Shown here: positions 23,051-52,734 of the stretch, in pieces | Layout of the letters: each line of letters begins with the position of its first letter | How positions within the stretch are numbered: position 1 is the first letter of the stretch | Notes under the pieces: model-generated | What the model was told of the DNA's origin: nothing | The model's input: the letters and a program-made list of their open reading frames with translations, nothing else | Database searches by the model: none | Position numbers and translations under genes: made by a program | Origin: Ptychodera flava | Taxonomy: Eukaryota; Hemichordata; Enteropneusta; Ptychoderidae | Direction of reading: 5' to 3' | NCBI RefSeq assembly: GCF_041260155.1 | Contig: NC_091948.1 | Location: 2,406,001-2,470,000 of the forward strand | DNA: 64,000 nt

Positions 23051-24104
23051 ACAGTCAGACATATACAGTATGCTATATCATGCATTTCTAAAGCGTGTCC
23101 AAACGTTGACATAAAAAGATATGTCCAAAAGGTTTTGATTATAACTGTTATTACCTTGTTACGCAGGGTTTCACGCGGGTTCAAAAACTGACATAAAAAG
23201 ATATGGTGTCCAAAAAAATTCGTTTTATTCAGCTGACTGATTTATCGTCTTTGCTATGGCCTAAACATCCCCGTTTTCGTTCGACAAGACCGTGACATCA
23301 ATAGGGCCGTTCACAGTTTACGTCACTGTTCTCTCATTAATATGCAAAAATAAATATTTGTCCGCATTTTAGATTACGCTTTGAAAATTACGCTTGCAAG
23401 AACGACGAAAATACATCTCAGTGGGCGACTGCTAGTGTAACAGTGAATACTAAAAAACATATTCACGACTCAGAGTACAAGCTGCAAAAACAGCCACGCA
23501 TGCAACATTGATAAAATTTGTCCGCATTTCAAGCTGCGTGTCCAATGTCGCGCGCGTACAGCTATATTTAGTAACAAACCTGTAACCGTGAACAGCGCTA
23601 TATCTCCCCAACGTATAGATGAACCTGGTTGAGTATTACTATGCTTCCAATGTGTCTTCGCAGCTTTCATCTCGTCTTGAAACGAATAAGCATATATAAG
23701 GCCTGAAAATACTTTTGCCGACTAGTCAGTTTTTACGTAACAAGCGGCGAGTTTCTTCCCCCAAACGATGACGGGCTGTAGTCAAAAACACGTAGATTGT
23801 CATGTCCGTGTTTATAAACACCGATGAGCTTGACCCTCGATCCAAAAGCATGTTGGCTAATTTGTTTACCTCTATCGATCATGTGGGCTTAAACTAAACA
23901 TTTCTAAGGTTAAAGGTTTGTAGTTCCGGCTTCCGGTCTGACGGACCACATCGGGACACTGACTCCACCGCTTCGATTAGCGTCCTACAGCTCAAAGAAG
24001 CAACCGACGAAGACATAAATTGGCCTGTCCCCGTTTAAACATGTCAGAAAACTGTTGACGTTCGAAAAATTAGGAAATGTTTATTGTAAAGTAGATTTTT
24101 GTGA

Positions 24105-24418
24105 ACACGGCTTTTGAACGTTTCAGCTCCTTCTTCAGTTATACCTTGCTGGTGCGTTCGTTGTTGACTTTGTCGAATTTAATCCGGTGATAATCTGGTG
24201 AGAGCGTCCACAGATTAGTAATTTACCCTTGATTACTTTGGTTAATTAGGCACTCAAACTCATCAGATAATAGACGCAGTATGTTGATTCGCAAGATTGT
24301 CAAGGGCAGTGCTAAGTTAAGACCGAAACACCAAAGGTTGGTAGAATATATCTTTATTAGCGATACAACAAAACACCTACCCACCCCTGGGGACGGACAT
24401 GTAGACAACCCCCTGTGG
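24105..24418 (-). repeat. Right terminal inverted repeat
   Basis: Inverted partner of 21301-21623, lacking 9 bp present in the left arm. Confidence 0.85.
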
Positions 24419-24425
24419 CCCTACT

Positions 24426-25464
24426 CTGCACACAGTCTTCATAAATCAGGGACTACTCTGTAATCACATAACAATCAACATATAATCACTCGAAAGCCTA
24501 ATGTCGCGAGTCAATGGTAATGATGATAACGCAGATAACGCATATAAGCTTATCTGCTGTACGGCGACGTCGAAACTTCAAAGCGAAGTTTAAACCGTGG
24601 GCGCTGTGACGTTGAGGGCGTTGGGGTCAAATCCCAGAAGTGCTCCGAAGTGCAGTGCTCTCGGAGGAGTGCTATGCCAAGGTATGCTTTTGGATCCAAT
24701 GTACATTGGCCCTTAACTCTACACTTGTTGTGCAGTTGTTACTTTGAATAGCTTTGTCTTCTGATAGACCTGTATCACATTTGCTATCGTTCGTGAATGT
24801 TGGACATAAAAGTGCAACTGTATTAAAGTAACGCCAGAGCACTGCAGCACAGTCCCTCCTATTTCCGACTTGCGACGAGTTTCAGCGCTACTTTCCATCG
24901 GCATGGCTCTGCGTGCATGTCTGTACATTCTAGCGAGTAATAAATGTATTTTCATCTCAAGACCTTCTAATGCGAGTTGCTGTTACCGTATAGAGCATTA
25001 GAGGCAAGCGGTCATCTCCGAGCGAAAGCCGTCATCTCAGAAACGTGTGGCTGCTGCTGCTGACAGTACAAGGGAGTTCCACTGGTGTCAATGGCTGTGT
25101 AGTCTGCTTGAACACTCGATCGTGTTCTCGGTGCTTTGTACTCAGGAAATACAACTTCTAACGCAACATAGATTGCTGAACGTCGAGTACAAGATATCGA
25201 TTGATCGAGCATACGCTTGAAGTTGTACACAGGAAAGTTTTATGCCTCTCGAGCGAAGCGTCAAAGTGCGCCCTCAGCATCGTAAGGAATTTACACATAT
25301 GGGTGATGGTAGACTTCTGGCGTTTGGTGAGATTACGTATGATGATTTACAGATACCCTCTAGAAAACTACCTTTTTCATGAAATCATTATTCAAATATT
25401 TCTCAAGAAATCAGAATAATCTTACAAATAAGTAGCAATAAAGCAAAAGGTCTAGTAAAGCAGC
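24426..25464. other. Non-coding stretch, no gene seen
   Basis: Slightly more CpG than the left part of the window. Only short ORFs on either strand. Confidence 0.45.
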
Positions 25465-25536
25465 TCCCATATGGTCTAGTGGTTAGGATTTGGCGCTCTC
25501 ACCGCCAAGGCCCGGGTTCAATTCCCGGTGTGGGAA
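25465..25536 (+). tRNA. tRNA-Glu (anticodon CTC)
   Basis: The 72-nt sequence folds as a standard cloverleaf. Acceptor TCCCATA pairs with TGTGGGA (one T-G pair), and the D arm contains the A-box-like GGTCTAGTGGTTAGG. The anticodon arm TGGCG-CTCTCAC-CGCCA has anticodon CTC at 25498-25500, reading GAG (Glu). The T arm CCGGG-TTCAATT-CCCGG carries the B-box GGTTCAATTCC. No intron and no encoded CCA, as usual for eukaryotes. It agrees with the animal nuclear tRNA-Glu pattern and looks intact. Confidence 0.97.
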
Positions 25537-25542
25537 GTCTTA

Positions 25543-25551
25543 TTTTTTTTT
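25543..25551 (+). terminator. RNA polymerase III terminator for tRNA-Glu
   Basis: A run of nine T residues on the coding strand begins 7 nt after the tRNA 3' end, the usual pol III stop. Confidence 0.85.
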
Positions 25552-25966
25552 ACGTTTACATCTTCCGATTCATCCAAGCTATACACATTTTTTGCTCCAA
25601 ATCTTTCCATTGCAGATGGCAAACTGCCATTCCATTGGTACGATGAACGGAACGACGGATTTTCATCGATGTTTTCCAAACACTAGAACGAGCAGCAACA
25701 AGACGGCCTGAACCTTTCTTAATTCTTCTCCTAGTCTGAAAAAACGAATAAACATAAAATTAAATAATGCTAAGCGAAGCTAAATCATATAACATGAAAA
25801 GAGAGTTCACATACTGATAAAACAATTCTCTTGTGTGATTATGCTCTCCTTTACGCAGTGGAAAATGGGATTCGCGGTAAAACATGGACTCAACCACACT
25901 CACTGGTCTTTTTGAACCGTCGTCACTTCAGACAAACCATCTTTATCAATGTTAAAGCTCCGTTAA
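25552..25966. other. Short non-coding stretch, no gene seen
   Basis: Two chance ORFs of 73 codons without recognisable features. Confidence 0.4.
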
Positions 25967-26038
25967 AGGGATACAGTCGTCTGAACTGCGCTCAAAGGTC
26001 GTATGGGACCCATACGACCAACGCAAACACTGTATCCA
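25967..26038. mobile_element. Miniature fold-back element next to TTAA
   Basis: The termini GGATACAGT (25969-25977) and ACTGTATCC (26029-26037) are inverted. The centre is a near-perfect palindrome, GGTCGTATGGG (25997-26007), one A, then CCCATACGACC (26009-26019). TTAA precedes the left end (25963-25966); the right flank is AGGT, so a TTAA duplication is not complete. The AGG-type end resembles the TTAA-flanked elements at 2622 and 46053. Confidence 0.6.
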
Positions 26039-26663
26039 AGGTACGATGGTGAGTGATGAAAGTTAAAACATGACTGTCATAATCTACATCGTATATTTTC
26101 AATGTTGCAGCTATGATGATGAGATGCATCTAGATATCGTGCACGAAATACATTGTTTGTAAACTAGAAACTCGAACAGGCGCAGTTCTAACGACTGTTT
26201 CCCGTTAACTTAGACTTTTGGTGTATATTTTAATTATTTCTCTCCTATTTATGTGAACGTAAAATACATTCCCGTTCTACTCTCATCAATTCTAAATGCC
26301 CAGCGTACAGTACAAGTTGTCAACACAGACTGTATGTGTGTGATGTCCCGTGTTATTTTTGGCAACTGAATTTTAGTGTGAACAAAAATTCATTTTTATG
26401 AACAATAATGAACACAATGCAAAGCGATAGGTTTGGAAGGTAAATATTACATAATCTGGGGACAATGAAGCGTAAACTCTACTAGTTTTCTGGAACAAAA
26501 CGATGAAAATATTATCAAAAGTTACAGCTATCGTTCCATTAGTTACTTTATAGAAAGTCTCACTGAAAAGAATATGTATCTTCAGTGAGACTAAACTAGA
26601 GGTATACACATGTGGGAGCTCCGATTTTAAGTTCGATCTATAGGTGGCGCAGTTTGTTTCGGC

Positions 26664-26751
26664 ACTAGTCCGGTTCCCTGCCCCTTTCTGCGTTTCGTTA
26701 GCACAGCGCAGCCAGCGGTAGAAATTAAAGGGGGCAGGGAACCAGCCTAGT
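26664..26751. repeat. 88-bp fold-back repeat
   Basis: The left arm ACTAGTCCGGTTCCCTGCCC and the reverse complement of the right arm, ACTAGGCTGGTTCCCTGCCC, agree over about 24 bp with a few mismatches and continue into CTTT. The loop is about 40 nt. It is probably a short MITE; no clear target-site duplication was found. Confidence 0.6.
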
Positions 26752-26867
26752 TCCTGACCGGGGCCTAGTTAGGGCACTTGCACTGGTTTGGCTTTGGATT
26801 CACATTCGCTGCTAGAGTTAGACGACATCAAATCAGGTCCAATAATCGTTATCATTCAAGGTAAACT

Positions 26868-27480
26868 ATGAAATTTACCAGGTCCAAGGAACATATAGAT
26901 GATGACAAAGGCAATGGGGCCATCTTGAACCACGAAATAGTGGTGGTACCAGGTGTCCGGAATGGGTAAGCGTACCCTGCCAGCTAGCCGCACCCGTCAA
27001 GATTGACCCAAAGCGACAAATTCATTGTTATTTGGTGAATTCACCAAATTACTTTTGTGAGTCAAAATTTGGTATGCTGTCACTCATCATTTGAGAAACA
27101 GACAGGTCATATTTTGATACAACATCTCCGTATCTACCGTAGAACTTTTTAAATGATTTCACTAATCTACTTTCTGAGAATCCTTGCCTCACTAACTTTT
27201 GAGCTAATAGGCTGTGTCTAACTCGAAAGTCTTCATATGAATGACATGCTCTACTGTATCTAAGGAGTTGTGAAATATACACACCATAAGCTGGAGATGA
27301 TGGTATATTGCTCGACAATAAGGGAAAGTTTGTGATTTCAAAATTGAAATCGTCTCTTTTGTCATACAGCTTAGTATATATAGTGTATTATGTCTAATTT
27401 CAAACAATACATCTAGGTATGATGCCGAGTCCACACTTTCAGTTGTTTCTTTTAAAAACGCCCCACTCAATCGTTAGCTT
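26868..27480 (-). pseudogene. Reverse-transcriptase retroelement remnant (C-terminal part)
   Basis: On the - strand the frame from about 27370 to 27052 reads KLYDKRDDFNFEITNFP, then a SNIPSSPAYGVYISQLLRYS block and a KKFYGRY block. This NF-P-x-L-x-S-N-I-P-x-x-P-A-Y-G-V-Y-I-S-Q-L pattern is the conserved C-terminal part of a reverse-transcriptase-like protein that I know as a very common repeat in marine invertebrate genomes. Just upstream, DSASYLDVLFEIRHNTLY continues the same protein in another frame, so there is a frameshift near 27375-27380. Downstream (26868-27018) is the matching 3' non-coding part with GGTGTCCGGAATGGGTAAGC. It is truncated and broken, so inactive. Confidence 0.7.
27030..27049. 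repeat. Perfect 20-bp palindrome
   Basis: ATTTGGTGAATTCACCAAAT is its own reverse complement. It lies just after the stop of the reverse-transcriptase remnant. Confidence 0.9.
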
Positions 27481-28219
27481 CCGGCTCGGATTTCTTTGAT
27501 TTTATTGCCAGCTTTTTGAATCATAAGTTACACTCAAAGAATGTTTTACGTGCATCCGAGGTGCGATTTTAGGTGTTCCATACCCTGAAGCAAAGCGGAC
27601 TCGCAAAAGTGACTCCCTTATTTCTCCAAGAACAAGAAAATAAAACTGTCTGTAAGACCTTGAGCGAAACAATGAATATTTCAAGATAAGTACAGCGTCT
27701 CGGAGGAGGGGAAAGAAACACTATATAGAAATAACATCAAATGCAAAAATTGGAAACGGAGAGAAATTAAGGAAAAAGGGAGTCTCACACTCTGTATCCA
27801 AAAATTAAATTATTCATGTAAAACCACCTCCTGTTTCCAGTAGACGAGACAAATTGGGTATCCTGTAGCGGGTTAGTCGGGATGACCAACAATTTTTGGT
27901 CACTGCTATCCGAGAGAAAATCGTACACGATCGCCCTCGTGTTTCACGTCCAAATTCTCGCATCTACGTGTGCGATGTGTACCTTCCTGTTCATGGTCCG
28001 GGGTAAACGGTGTCAATGGTATACCGCCCTCAAACAACGGAAGGCCGAATCACCACCATGCTGTAATAACAAGTGACGTCACAGATCCTACCTCCGTGCC
28101 ATGGCTTCATTTCTATTTTGAACTTTTCTCGGCTTACAAATGTCGAAAAATACACGAATATCATTTTTATAGTAATCAACGTTTCACACTCACTGGTACG
28201 ATCTACATTGCAATGGTGT
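27481..28219. other. Non-coding stretch, no gene seen
   Basis: Chance ORFs only. One perfect CRE palindrome, TGACGTCA, at 28074-28081 without a gene beside it. Confidence 0.4.
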
Positions 28220-28348
28220 CAGAGTCAGCCATAGCCCCATAGTCAGGTATCAGAGTCAGCCATAGCCCCATAGTCAGGTATCAGAGTCAGCCATAGCCCC
28301 ATAGTCAGGTATCAGAGTCAGCCATAGCCCCATAGTCAGGTGTCAGAG
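28220..28348. repeat. 31-bp tandem repeat, four copies
   Basis: The unit CAGAGTCAGCCATAGCCCCA plus TAGTCAGGTAT starts at 28220, 28251, 28282 and 28313, followed by a partial copy at 28344. The units are essentially identical, so the expansion is recent. Confidence 0.95.
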
Positions 28349-40075
<11,727 letters not shown>

Positions 40076-40729
40076 ACGACGGAGAACAGATACTAAGGGA
40101 GGGAAATTTGCTCTTACATTATGTACATTTGATTATTATATAATCGCGGTACATTACAGCCAAATCAATTACTTTGTATTCTGTTTATTAGATTCTATTA
40201 AATTAACCTGACTGATACAATATCTTTGGTAAGGTATAGACGTTACCATGGGTACCGCATTTGTTTCCTTCAGTCGGTCGTTTGCAGTAACATGGAATGC
40301 CCGTAGAGTAGGGACTTGCATCGCCGCATCTTCCATCCCTTTGATGCAGTCCCGAAGTACAGCCTAGAGAATGCGTCTGATCTCAGATTGAATATATTCA
40401 TCTACTACTGACACCTTCTTTATTGGGAAATAGTCGTTATTTTCAACATGTCGATTTTTTTTTTAATTTGATTTTATATATTATGTACCTTACATTTTGT
40501 AGGACAACGGAATTAATTAACAAACCATAGATTTCTTCTGACTCACACATTTGTTTTTCTCACATACAAATGTTTAATACTGTAGTCGAGGGATCATTCC
40601 TGTCGGGAGTCTCATAGAAAACATTATATCTGATTGTGTAACTTACAGCGGGTAATACTTTCCATTGTAATGTCTTCCATGGGCAAGTGCCATGTATTAA
40701 TATAGCATGGTGCAGTAAGAAGCGGTGTT

Positions 40730-41208
40730 GTACAGTACAGTACAGCGCAGCACAGCACAGCTAGTACGGCACAGCCAGTACAGCAAAGCCAGTACAGCAA
40801 AGCCAGTACAGCGCAGCGCAGTGCAGTGCAGTGCAGCACAGCATAGCATAGCACAGTACAGCACAACCAACACAACACAGTACAGCAATGTACAGCACAG
40901 CGCAGCACAGCACAGCAAGTACAGCGCAATGCACAGCACAGCACAGCACAGCACAGCACAGCGCAGTGCAGTGCACTGCAGTGCAGCCAGCACAGCACAG
41001 TACAGCAAAGTACAGCACAGCACAGCACAGCCACACACCACAGCACAGCACAGCCAGTACAGCGCAGTGCAGTGCACTGCAGTGCAGCCAGCACAGCACA
41101 GTACAGCAAAGTACAGCAAAGCACAGCACAGCCACAGTACAGTACAGCAAAGCACAGCAACGTACAGCATAGCACTGCACAGCACAGTATAGTACAGTAC
41201 AATACAGT
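40730..41208. repeat. Degenerate CAGYA pentamer minisatellite
   Basis: About 95 pentamers of the type CAGTA, CAGCA, CAGCG and CAGTG, with occasional phase slips. There is a higher-order duplication: GCGCAGTGCAGTGCACTGCA starts at 40961 and again at 41062. Because a stop-free pentamer has no stop in any frame, several frames on both strands stay open for 90-240 codons. None has protein-like composition. Confidence 0.9.
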
Positions 41209-43047
41209 TTTACACTAAATCTGTAGAATAGCAAGGGAACTGCAAATACGTTCACTGTTTCACAAGGAATCAGTCCAACTACAAATATTGAAGTTGTCAA
41301 TGGAGCATGGGAGACCGCTAAAATATTAATCGTAACAGTGTGCAGTAAAAATAAGACGGCTACAAGCTGGAACTCAATCTTTAAAACTATATTTAAAATA
41401 TACTGACGTATCGATAACTCACAGGTTGCCTTCTTCAGGGTGACCGCTGATGGTAAAAAGCAAAAAACAAACAATGAAAAGATAAAACCATACATGGTTA
41501 AAACATTTTGTGAAGTTGAAAGTCGTAAAGTAGTGAAATAAAAGACTAAGGAAGGTGCGACTCAAAAGTTACAACCTGCATGGTAAAATAAAACAAGGAA
41601 TAAAATAAATATATCTCCCTAATACAAGGTATTTCTGCACTTTACTTGACAGTTGCCTTGTAATAATCAGGAACGGACATCATGCGTGCGTTGTTGACAA
41701 ACATGCCATCTTTGTGGCGTCAGCTGACAATAGTAGACAGCGCGCGGTAATAGAGTGAGAATTTCAGCCGTATATTAAATCACAATTATCGGCGGTTACT
41801 TCGTATCCATTTGATGGGCAATGACAAAGTTCCTTACGAGCTGCCTTGGAAATAAATCGCCGCCTTGGACACTCGCTCAGTTTCTTTAATGTTGGAAAAC
41901 CTATTACCGTGTAACGTGTATGTAGATATCGCACCGGGAGGTTCGGTTGCCTTTTTCAGTCGACAGTAATCTATTTCAGTACACTGCTGATTTCAGGTAA
42001 TTGTCCATGCAATCATTTTCGAAGAGTTGGGAGCAAACGTCAACAGGGACAGGACCCCCTAGCAGAATGAAATTTATCACCAAGGCGGGAGTTCTGGTTT
42101 CAAGGTTTTTGTTTCTGCCGTCTCTGCCTACACGTTTTCAACTTGGCATTTTAAATTTACTGTGACTATTTCGGTTTTCCCATAAGATTGCAAGTGATAC
42201 CATCTTCATTAGGACTTTACCATATTTTCAATAAATCCAATTTAATATTATTTCTAAATGACTAAAATTCTTCTTTCATTGGACTCGTTACGCAGAATAT
42301 TCATATTTTGACCCTGTAAAACTGACAGAAGGATAAAACTTAAACACACATCTGGGAGAATATAACGACTTCAGTTGATCAAAGTGTTTTCATTTGTGGG
42401 AAATAGGGGAGCGTTTTGAAAACATTTGAAAAAACTGAAGTCCAAATTTCAAGCAGATCTTATATACTTTAAACTTTTGCAGAGGATCATCTATTTTAAT
42501 AAAGAGTGAAAATTCGCCGACGATCGAATAAATTTAGTTTTGGTGGCTTGGATTCTTTGTATCACATTAAATGAATATATTTGATTTGAGTTGTCTTTCG
42601 CCAACAGTTTTTAAGCGAGTTCATTAAATATTTCTACAACAATGATAACATTCTGTCCTGATTTACCGATTTTTTTTTACTTTGGTGAGACTGAAATTAC
42701 CGATACCGTAATTTTAGTTGTACTGTGCTGAATATAAATTTCGTAAATAAATCATATATCTTTGACAGCATAGAACACAAAACTAAATTTCTCTTGGTAG
42801 GATCGAATTACAGTTCTTGTCATATTGTATAACACCCACAATAATGACAATCATCCTCGATCAACCACGTGTTCGTAGTATTTTTCAGTAACTTTCAGTG
42901 TGCTAAAACATCGTTCTTTTTTGCAAACGTTTCTTTTGGTAGCTATGTATTTTCATGTTATAAACGTTTCCCTCACTTTCTTTACTTATTTTCATAACAC
43001 CATGACTGCTTTCCCCATGTTTATGTTTATCTCAGAGTCTTTACTTT
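41209..43047. other. Non-coding stretch, no gene seen
   Basis: AT-rich, no supported gene or repeat. Confidence 0.45.
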
Positions 43048-43270
43048 GAAATCAAATCAAACCAAATCAAACCGAACCAAATCGAACCAAATCAAACCAA
43101 ATCAAATCGAACCAAATCAAATCAGATCAGATCAGATCGAATCGAATCAAATCAGATCAGATCAGATCGAATCGAATCAAATCAGATCAGATTAAAACGA
43201 ATCGAATCGAATCAGATCAGATTAAAACGAATCGAATAAAACCAAACCAAATCAAATTGAATCAAATCAA
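43048..43270. repeat. Pentamer array of AATCA/GATCA/AACCA variants
   Basis: About 45 pentamers with the variants AATCA, ACCAA, CGAAT and AGATC grouped into blocks. CAGATCAGATCAGATCGAAT-type blocks recur at about 43120 and 43150, showing local re-duplication. Confidence 0.9.
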
Positions 43271-46052
43271 CTCTCAGTTTCAAGGTTCAATACTATCCTA
43301 ACGCCAAAACACTCAAATCATCCCGAATATGTCGGAATACAAACTTGGGTGGAATTTTACAAAGTCTGTTCAAAAGCGCTTTTTAAAACAAGTGCTACAA
43401 ACTTAGAAGAATTTATCGATCGATTTAATTTTTCGAATTTTTCTCAAACTTTCCCATAGAAAAGGTTAAACTATTCATTTACATATAGTAAAGAATAAAT
43501 TAGGGGTCACAATGCAAAGTTTGGCACCCCAAAAACAAATTGCCTAAAATTTACCGATTTTTGAAATCCAAAATGGCCGCTATATGTTAACTCTGTGGTG
43601 AGGGTGTAAATAGTCGATTTGCACAAAGACAAGTTAGACAGCGACATCTTCATTTGCTCCACAAACTTCAAAACGAGTCCAACCGGGCAGTATGGCGGCA
43701 AAGTGTCCTTAGAGTCCGAATATTTGTCCCCATGGCGCATTCTACCTTAACACCGGATGGAAGGTGGGGGTTGGAGGTTGGCGTGGAGAATAATGGTAAC
43801 ACGCTGGCGGATTCACACCCTTCATATATCTCAATATCCGTTACTATGCGAATTCCCGCGAAGTCAAGAAGAATTGCTACTTGCGGTACTTATGACAAAG
43901 AAATAGAAGTATTATAATCCTCTTTCATTGACAACAGCATACAATTTCCCCTTTTACGCAATGGGGCATTCCAACAAAGCGTATTACGTAGGGCAGTAGA
44001 AGACACGTGAAGAAGCGAACAAACAAACAAACAAACAAACAAACAAACAGTAGCAGCCTATTCTCGTACAATCATTAAAAAAACAACTGAAAGAGACATG
44101 TCGATTTTGATAAGATGATGAAAACAGGACTGACAGATAAATCAGTCAAAAACGAGTCCCTACATGAACAACTTCAAAAAAGTGCAGACTGTACTTATGA
44201 ATTACATGGACGCTTTTGAGAAAAATAGTCCGAGATCAAATCGCTTCGTGGACCTTTGACAATCGGTCTAATCACGCGGAGAAGCGTGTCAAAACACACT
44301 CATATACTCATCTTTATATAGCAAGAATTATAATTGCTATTCAGATTAAACACTGTTTGCTTCCATTTCAATTGTTGGATGCTTCGCTCAATATACGTAT
44401 TGTAGTTTTAAATGGAATATGGTATTGTCTTTCAACAGCTGTGTAACTTGTGATAATATTTTCATAATTTTTCTTCCGGAAAACAAGTAGAGCTGTGCAA
44501 TATGCATTTTCAAATGTTTGCAAATAAAGTCTAGTGCGGAGTAAAGTTCAAATGTCCATTACAACACAGGACACCACACCTACTAAAAATATGGTGAGTT
44601 GAACTCAAGCCATTACGACATGATTTAGGATTTACTCAGCACAGTCATTACGACATGATTGGGATGTAATAAAACACTGCATATGAACTTGAAAACAAAA
44701 TAAAGAGAATAGAACATTAGTCAAATGTTACAGCACGGGATTTTATAGTAGTTTAATCTTCGAATTGAGTTGTGTGGACAAAATCCTGAATTTTTTGCAT
44801 ACAGTCTTTGTCACGCGTACCGCACTCCGAGTATGAACGACAAGGCCTGGCTATAATTTTCACCAGACCATCGAAATATGCCAACTTGTGCCTTTTATGA
44901 GTGCAATTTAGTGAAAAAATCAAATTGATACATTGCATCTCACAGGGAAAACAGCTCTAACTTTTAACAATGTTTTCATTACTGTAGTTCCAGCACACAA
45001 ATACTTCATGGTTTTTCTCTGAAAGCATCTCGAATTACAAGCATCAGCAGTGCCAATAAAATGTATGGTGAATATGAAAATATGCAATGTTACTCTTGAC
45101 AATGTATTCAATCTCGGTTGTTAACGACATTTGAGATATACACACGTAAAAGTTGTGTTAACAAGTTGAAGACTGAGCATTACGACATTATTTGGGGGCT
45201 GAACAAGAAAGAGTATTTTGCAGACATAGAAAGGATACTAACAACCTAGAAATGCCCAGCTAATGCAGCTTTAACTTTCGAAGTACATTTATTTTGGCTA
45301 GGGGGTTCAGTGCTGACGACAACCACAAGAGGGTTGTACACGTTACATAGTTATTGAATTTAAAATGATGGGGCCTTTATAACGTCTCACAGCGGGCGAG
45401 CCGAGTTTCATTAAATGTACAAATTGATAAATGCTGCGACTAAATAGCTTTTACTAGGCATTAAGTAAGTTTCATTCGGTCTAATTTGTAATCCGTTCGC
45501 ACTGCACTCGCATTGTTAACTACCATTAAGATGGCGTTAGCGGTCTTGTCGCCGTAAGATACCATACGATCCGCAAAAACAAATTGTTGGGGACTTTTAT
45601 CATCGTCCTAACCCGCGACGCCCTTCCAGCTGCGAGTTTTCATCGAAAGTAGAAAATTACCGTCCCCCTCGCAGTCAGAGACCATGCGATCACGAAACCG
45701 ATCGTTCTTTTTTATTTTATTGCCGACTGGGAAATAAATGCGGAATATTGGATTCCTTGAATCTCAATGACTTTCATATAAATCTTCCCTGATCCAAGTG
45801 GATGCTGAATATGGTCTGCTGATCCTGTCTCATTTAACCAAAAAAATGCACTCAAAAGTGTCATTGTGTTGTAGAAGGGGTGAAACAAACTCTTTCAAAT
45901 CTAAGTCGTAACAGGCTCACATTCTGAAGTCTGTCAGAAGGAAAAAATAAAGATTATAAGACTATTCTAAGAAAGGACCTCTTATTGATGTAATTTAGAC
46001 ATGTCTTTTGTGTTTTAAGCATGCAAACCAAAGTTTTTAATTTTTACTTTAA
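43271..46052. other. Non-coding stretch with an (AAAC)n run
   Basis: (AAAC)n lies at 44018-44049. The word CATTACGACAT recurs at about 44613, 44648 and 45179 but with no regular spacing. No gene is seen. Confidence 0.45.
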
Positions 46053-46381
46053 AGGGTCAGTACCTGTAATTTGGATATTTTGTTCACTACTTTTTTTGTT
46101 TTTAATATCAACAACAGTTTGTCTACGCTCCAAAACATGTCGAGATACTCAGTATTCAGCTTGTCAACTCAGCCTGTACATGCATTGGTATAGTTGAAAA
46201 GTGAATTCTGGTCCGCACTAGAATTCAGATGTAAACAACAACATCGCATTTCACCCGTATTGTTGCTTGTTGACAAGCTAAATAGTGGGTGTTTCAACAT
46301 GCTTAGGGGAGTAGAATAAGAACGTGGAATTGACACACAAAACAAATGTGTAAAATCATCAACAGACCCAGTTACTGGCCA
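46053..46381. mobile_element. TTAA-flanked long fold-back MITE, 329 bp
   Basis: The left end AGGGTCAGTACCTG faces the right end CAGTTACTGGCCA, with TTAA on both sides (46049-46052 and 46382-46385). Inverted pairs continue inwards (CAGCTTGTCAAC with GTTGACAAGCT) to a central hairpin, TGAATTCT...AGAATTCA (46202-46209 and 46220-46227). So almost the whole element folds back on itself. No ORF. The TTAA target resembles that of the 2622-2804 element. Confidence 0.65.

Positions 46382-52734
<6,353 letters not shown>

Larger units (their letters stand above)
21301..24418. mobile_element. 3.1-kb DNA transposon with 314-323-bp inverted repeats
   Basis: The left arm 21301-21623 and right arm 24105-24418 are inverted copies that look nearly identical by eye, apart from a 9-bp indel (left arm near 21430) and scattered substitutions. 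The termini are CCACAGGGGGTTGTCTACAT. CCCTA lies immediately outside each end (21296-21300 and 24419-24423), a 5-bp target-site duplication. The 2.5-kb interior has only ORFs up to about 113 codons, none recognisable as a transposase, so this copy is non-autonomous. It landed in the right-hand duplication of the 320-bp MITE. Five-bp duplications occur in several groups, including Transib and some hAT lineages. The CTGAAGAA...GAAAC motif in the arms also recalls Penelope-like repeats, so the class is open. Confidence 0.75.

Noticed and set aside
25967..26038. Complete TTAA target-site duplication for this fold-back element
   Set aside because: TTAA is present only on the left; the right flank is AGGT.
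28220..28348. CRISPR-like array
   Set aside because: Units abut with no variable spacers, and the genome is eukaryotic. It is a plain tandem repeat.
40624..41495. ORFs of 155-244 codons through the pentamer array
   Set aside because: They are open because the repeat unit contains no stop in any frame; composition is pure repeat.
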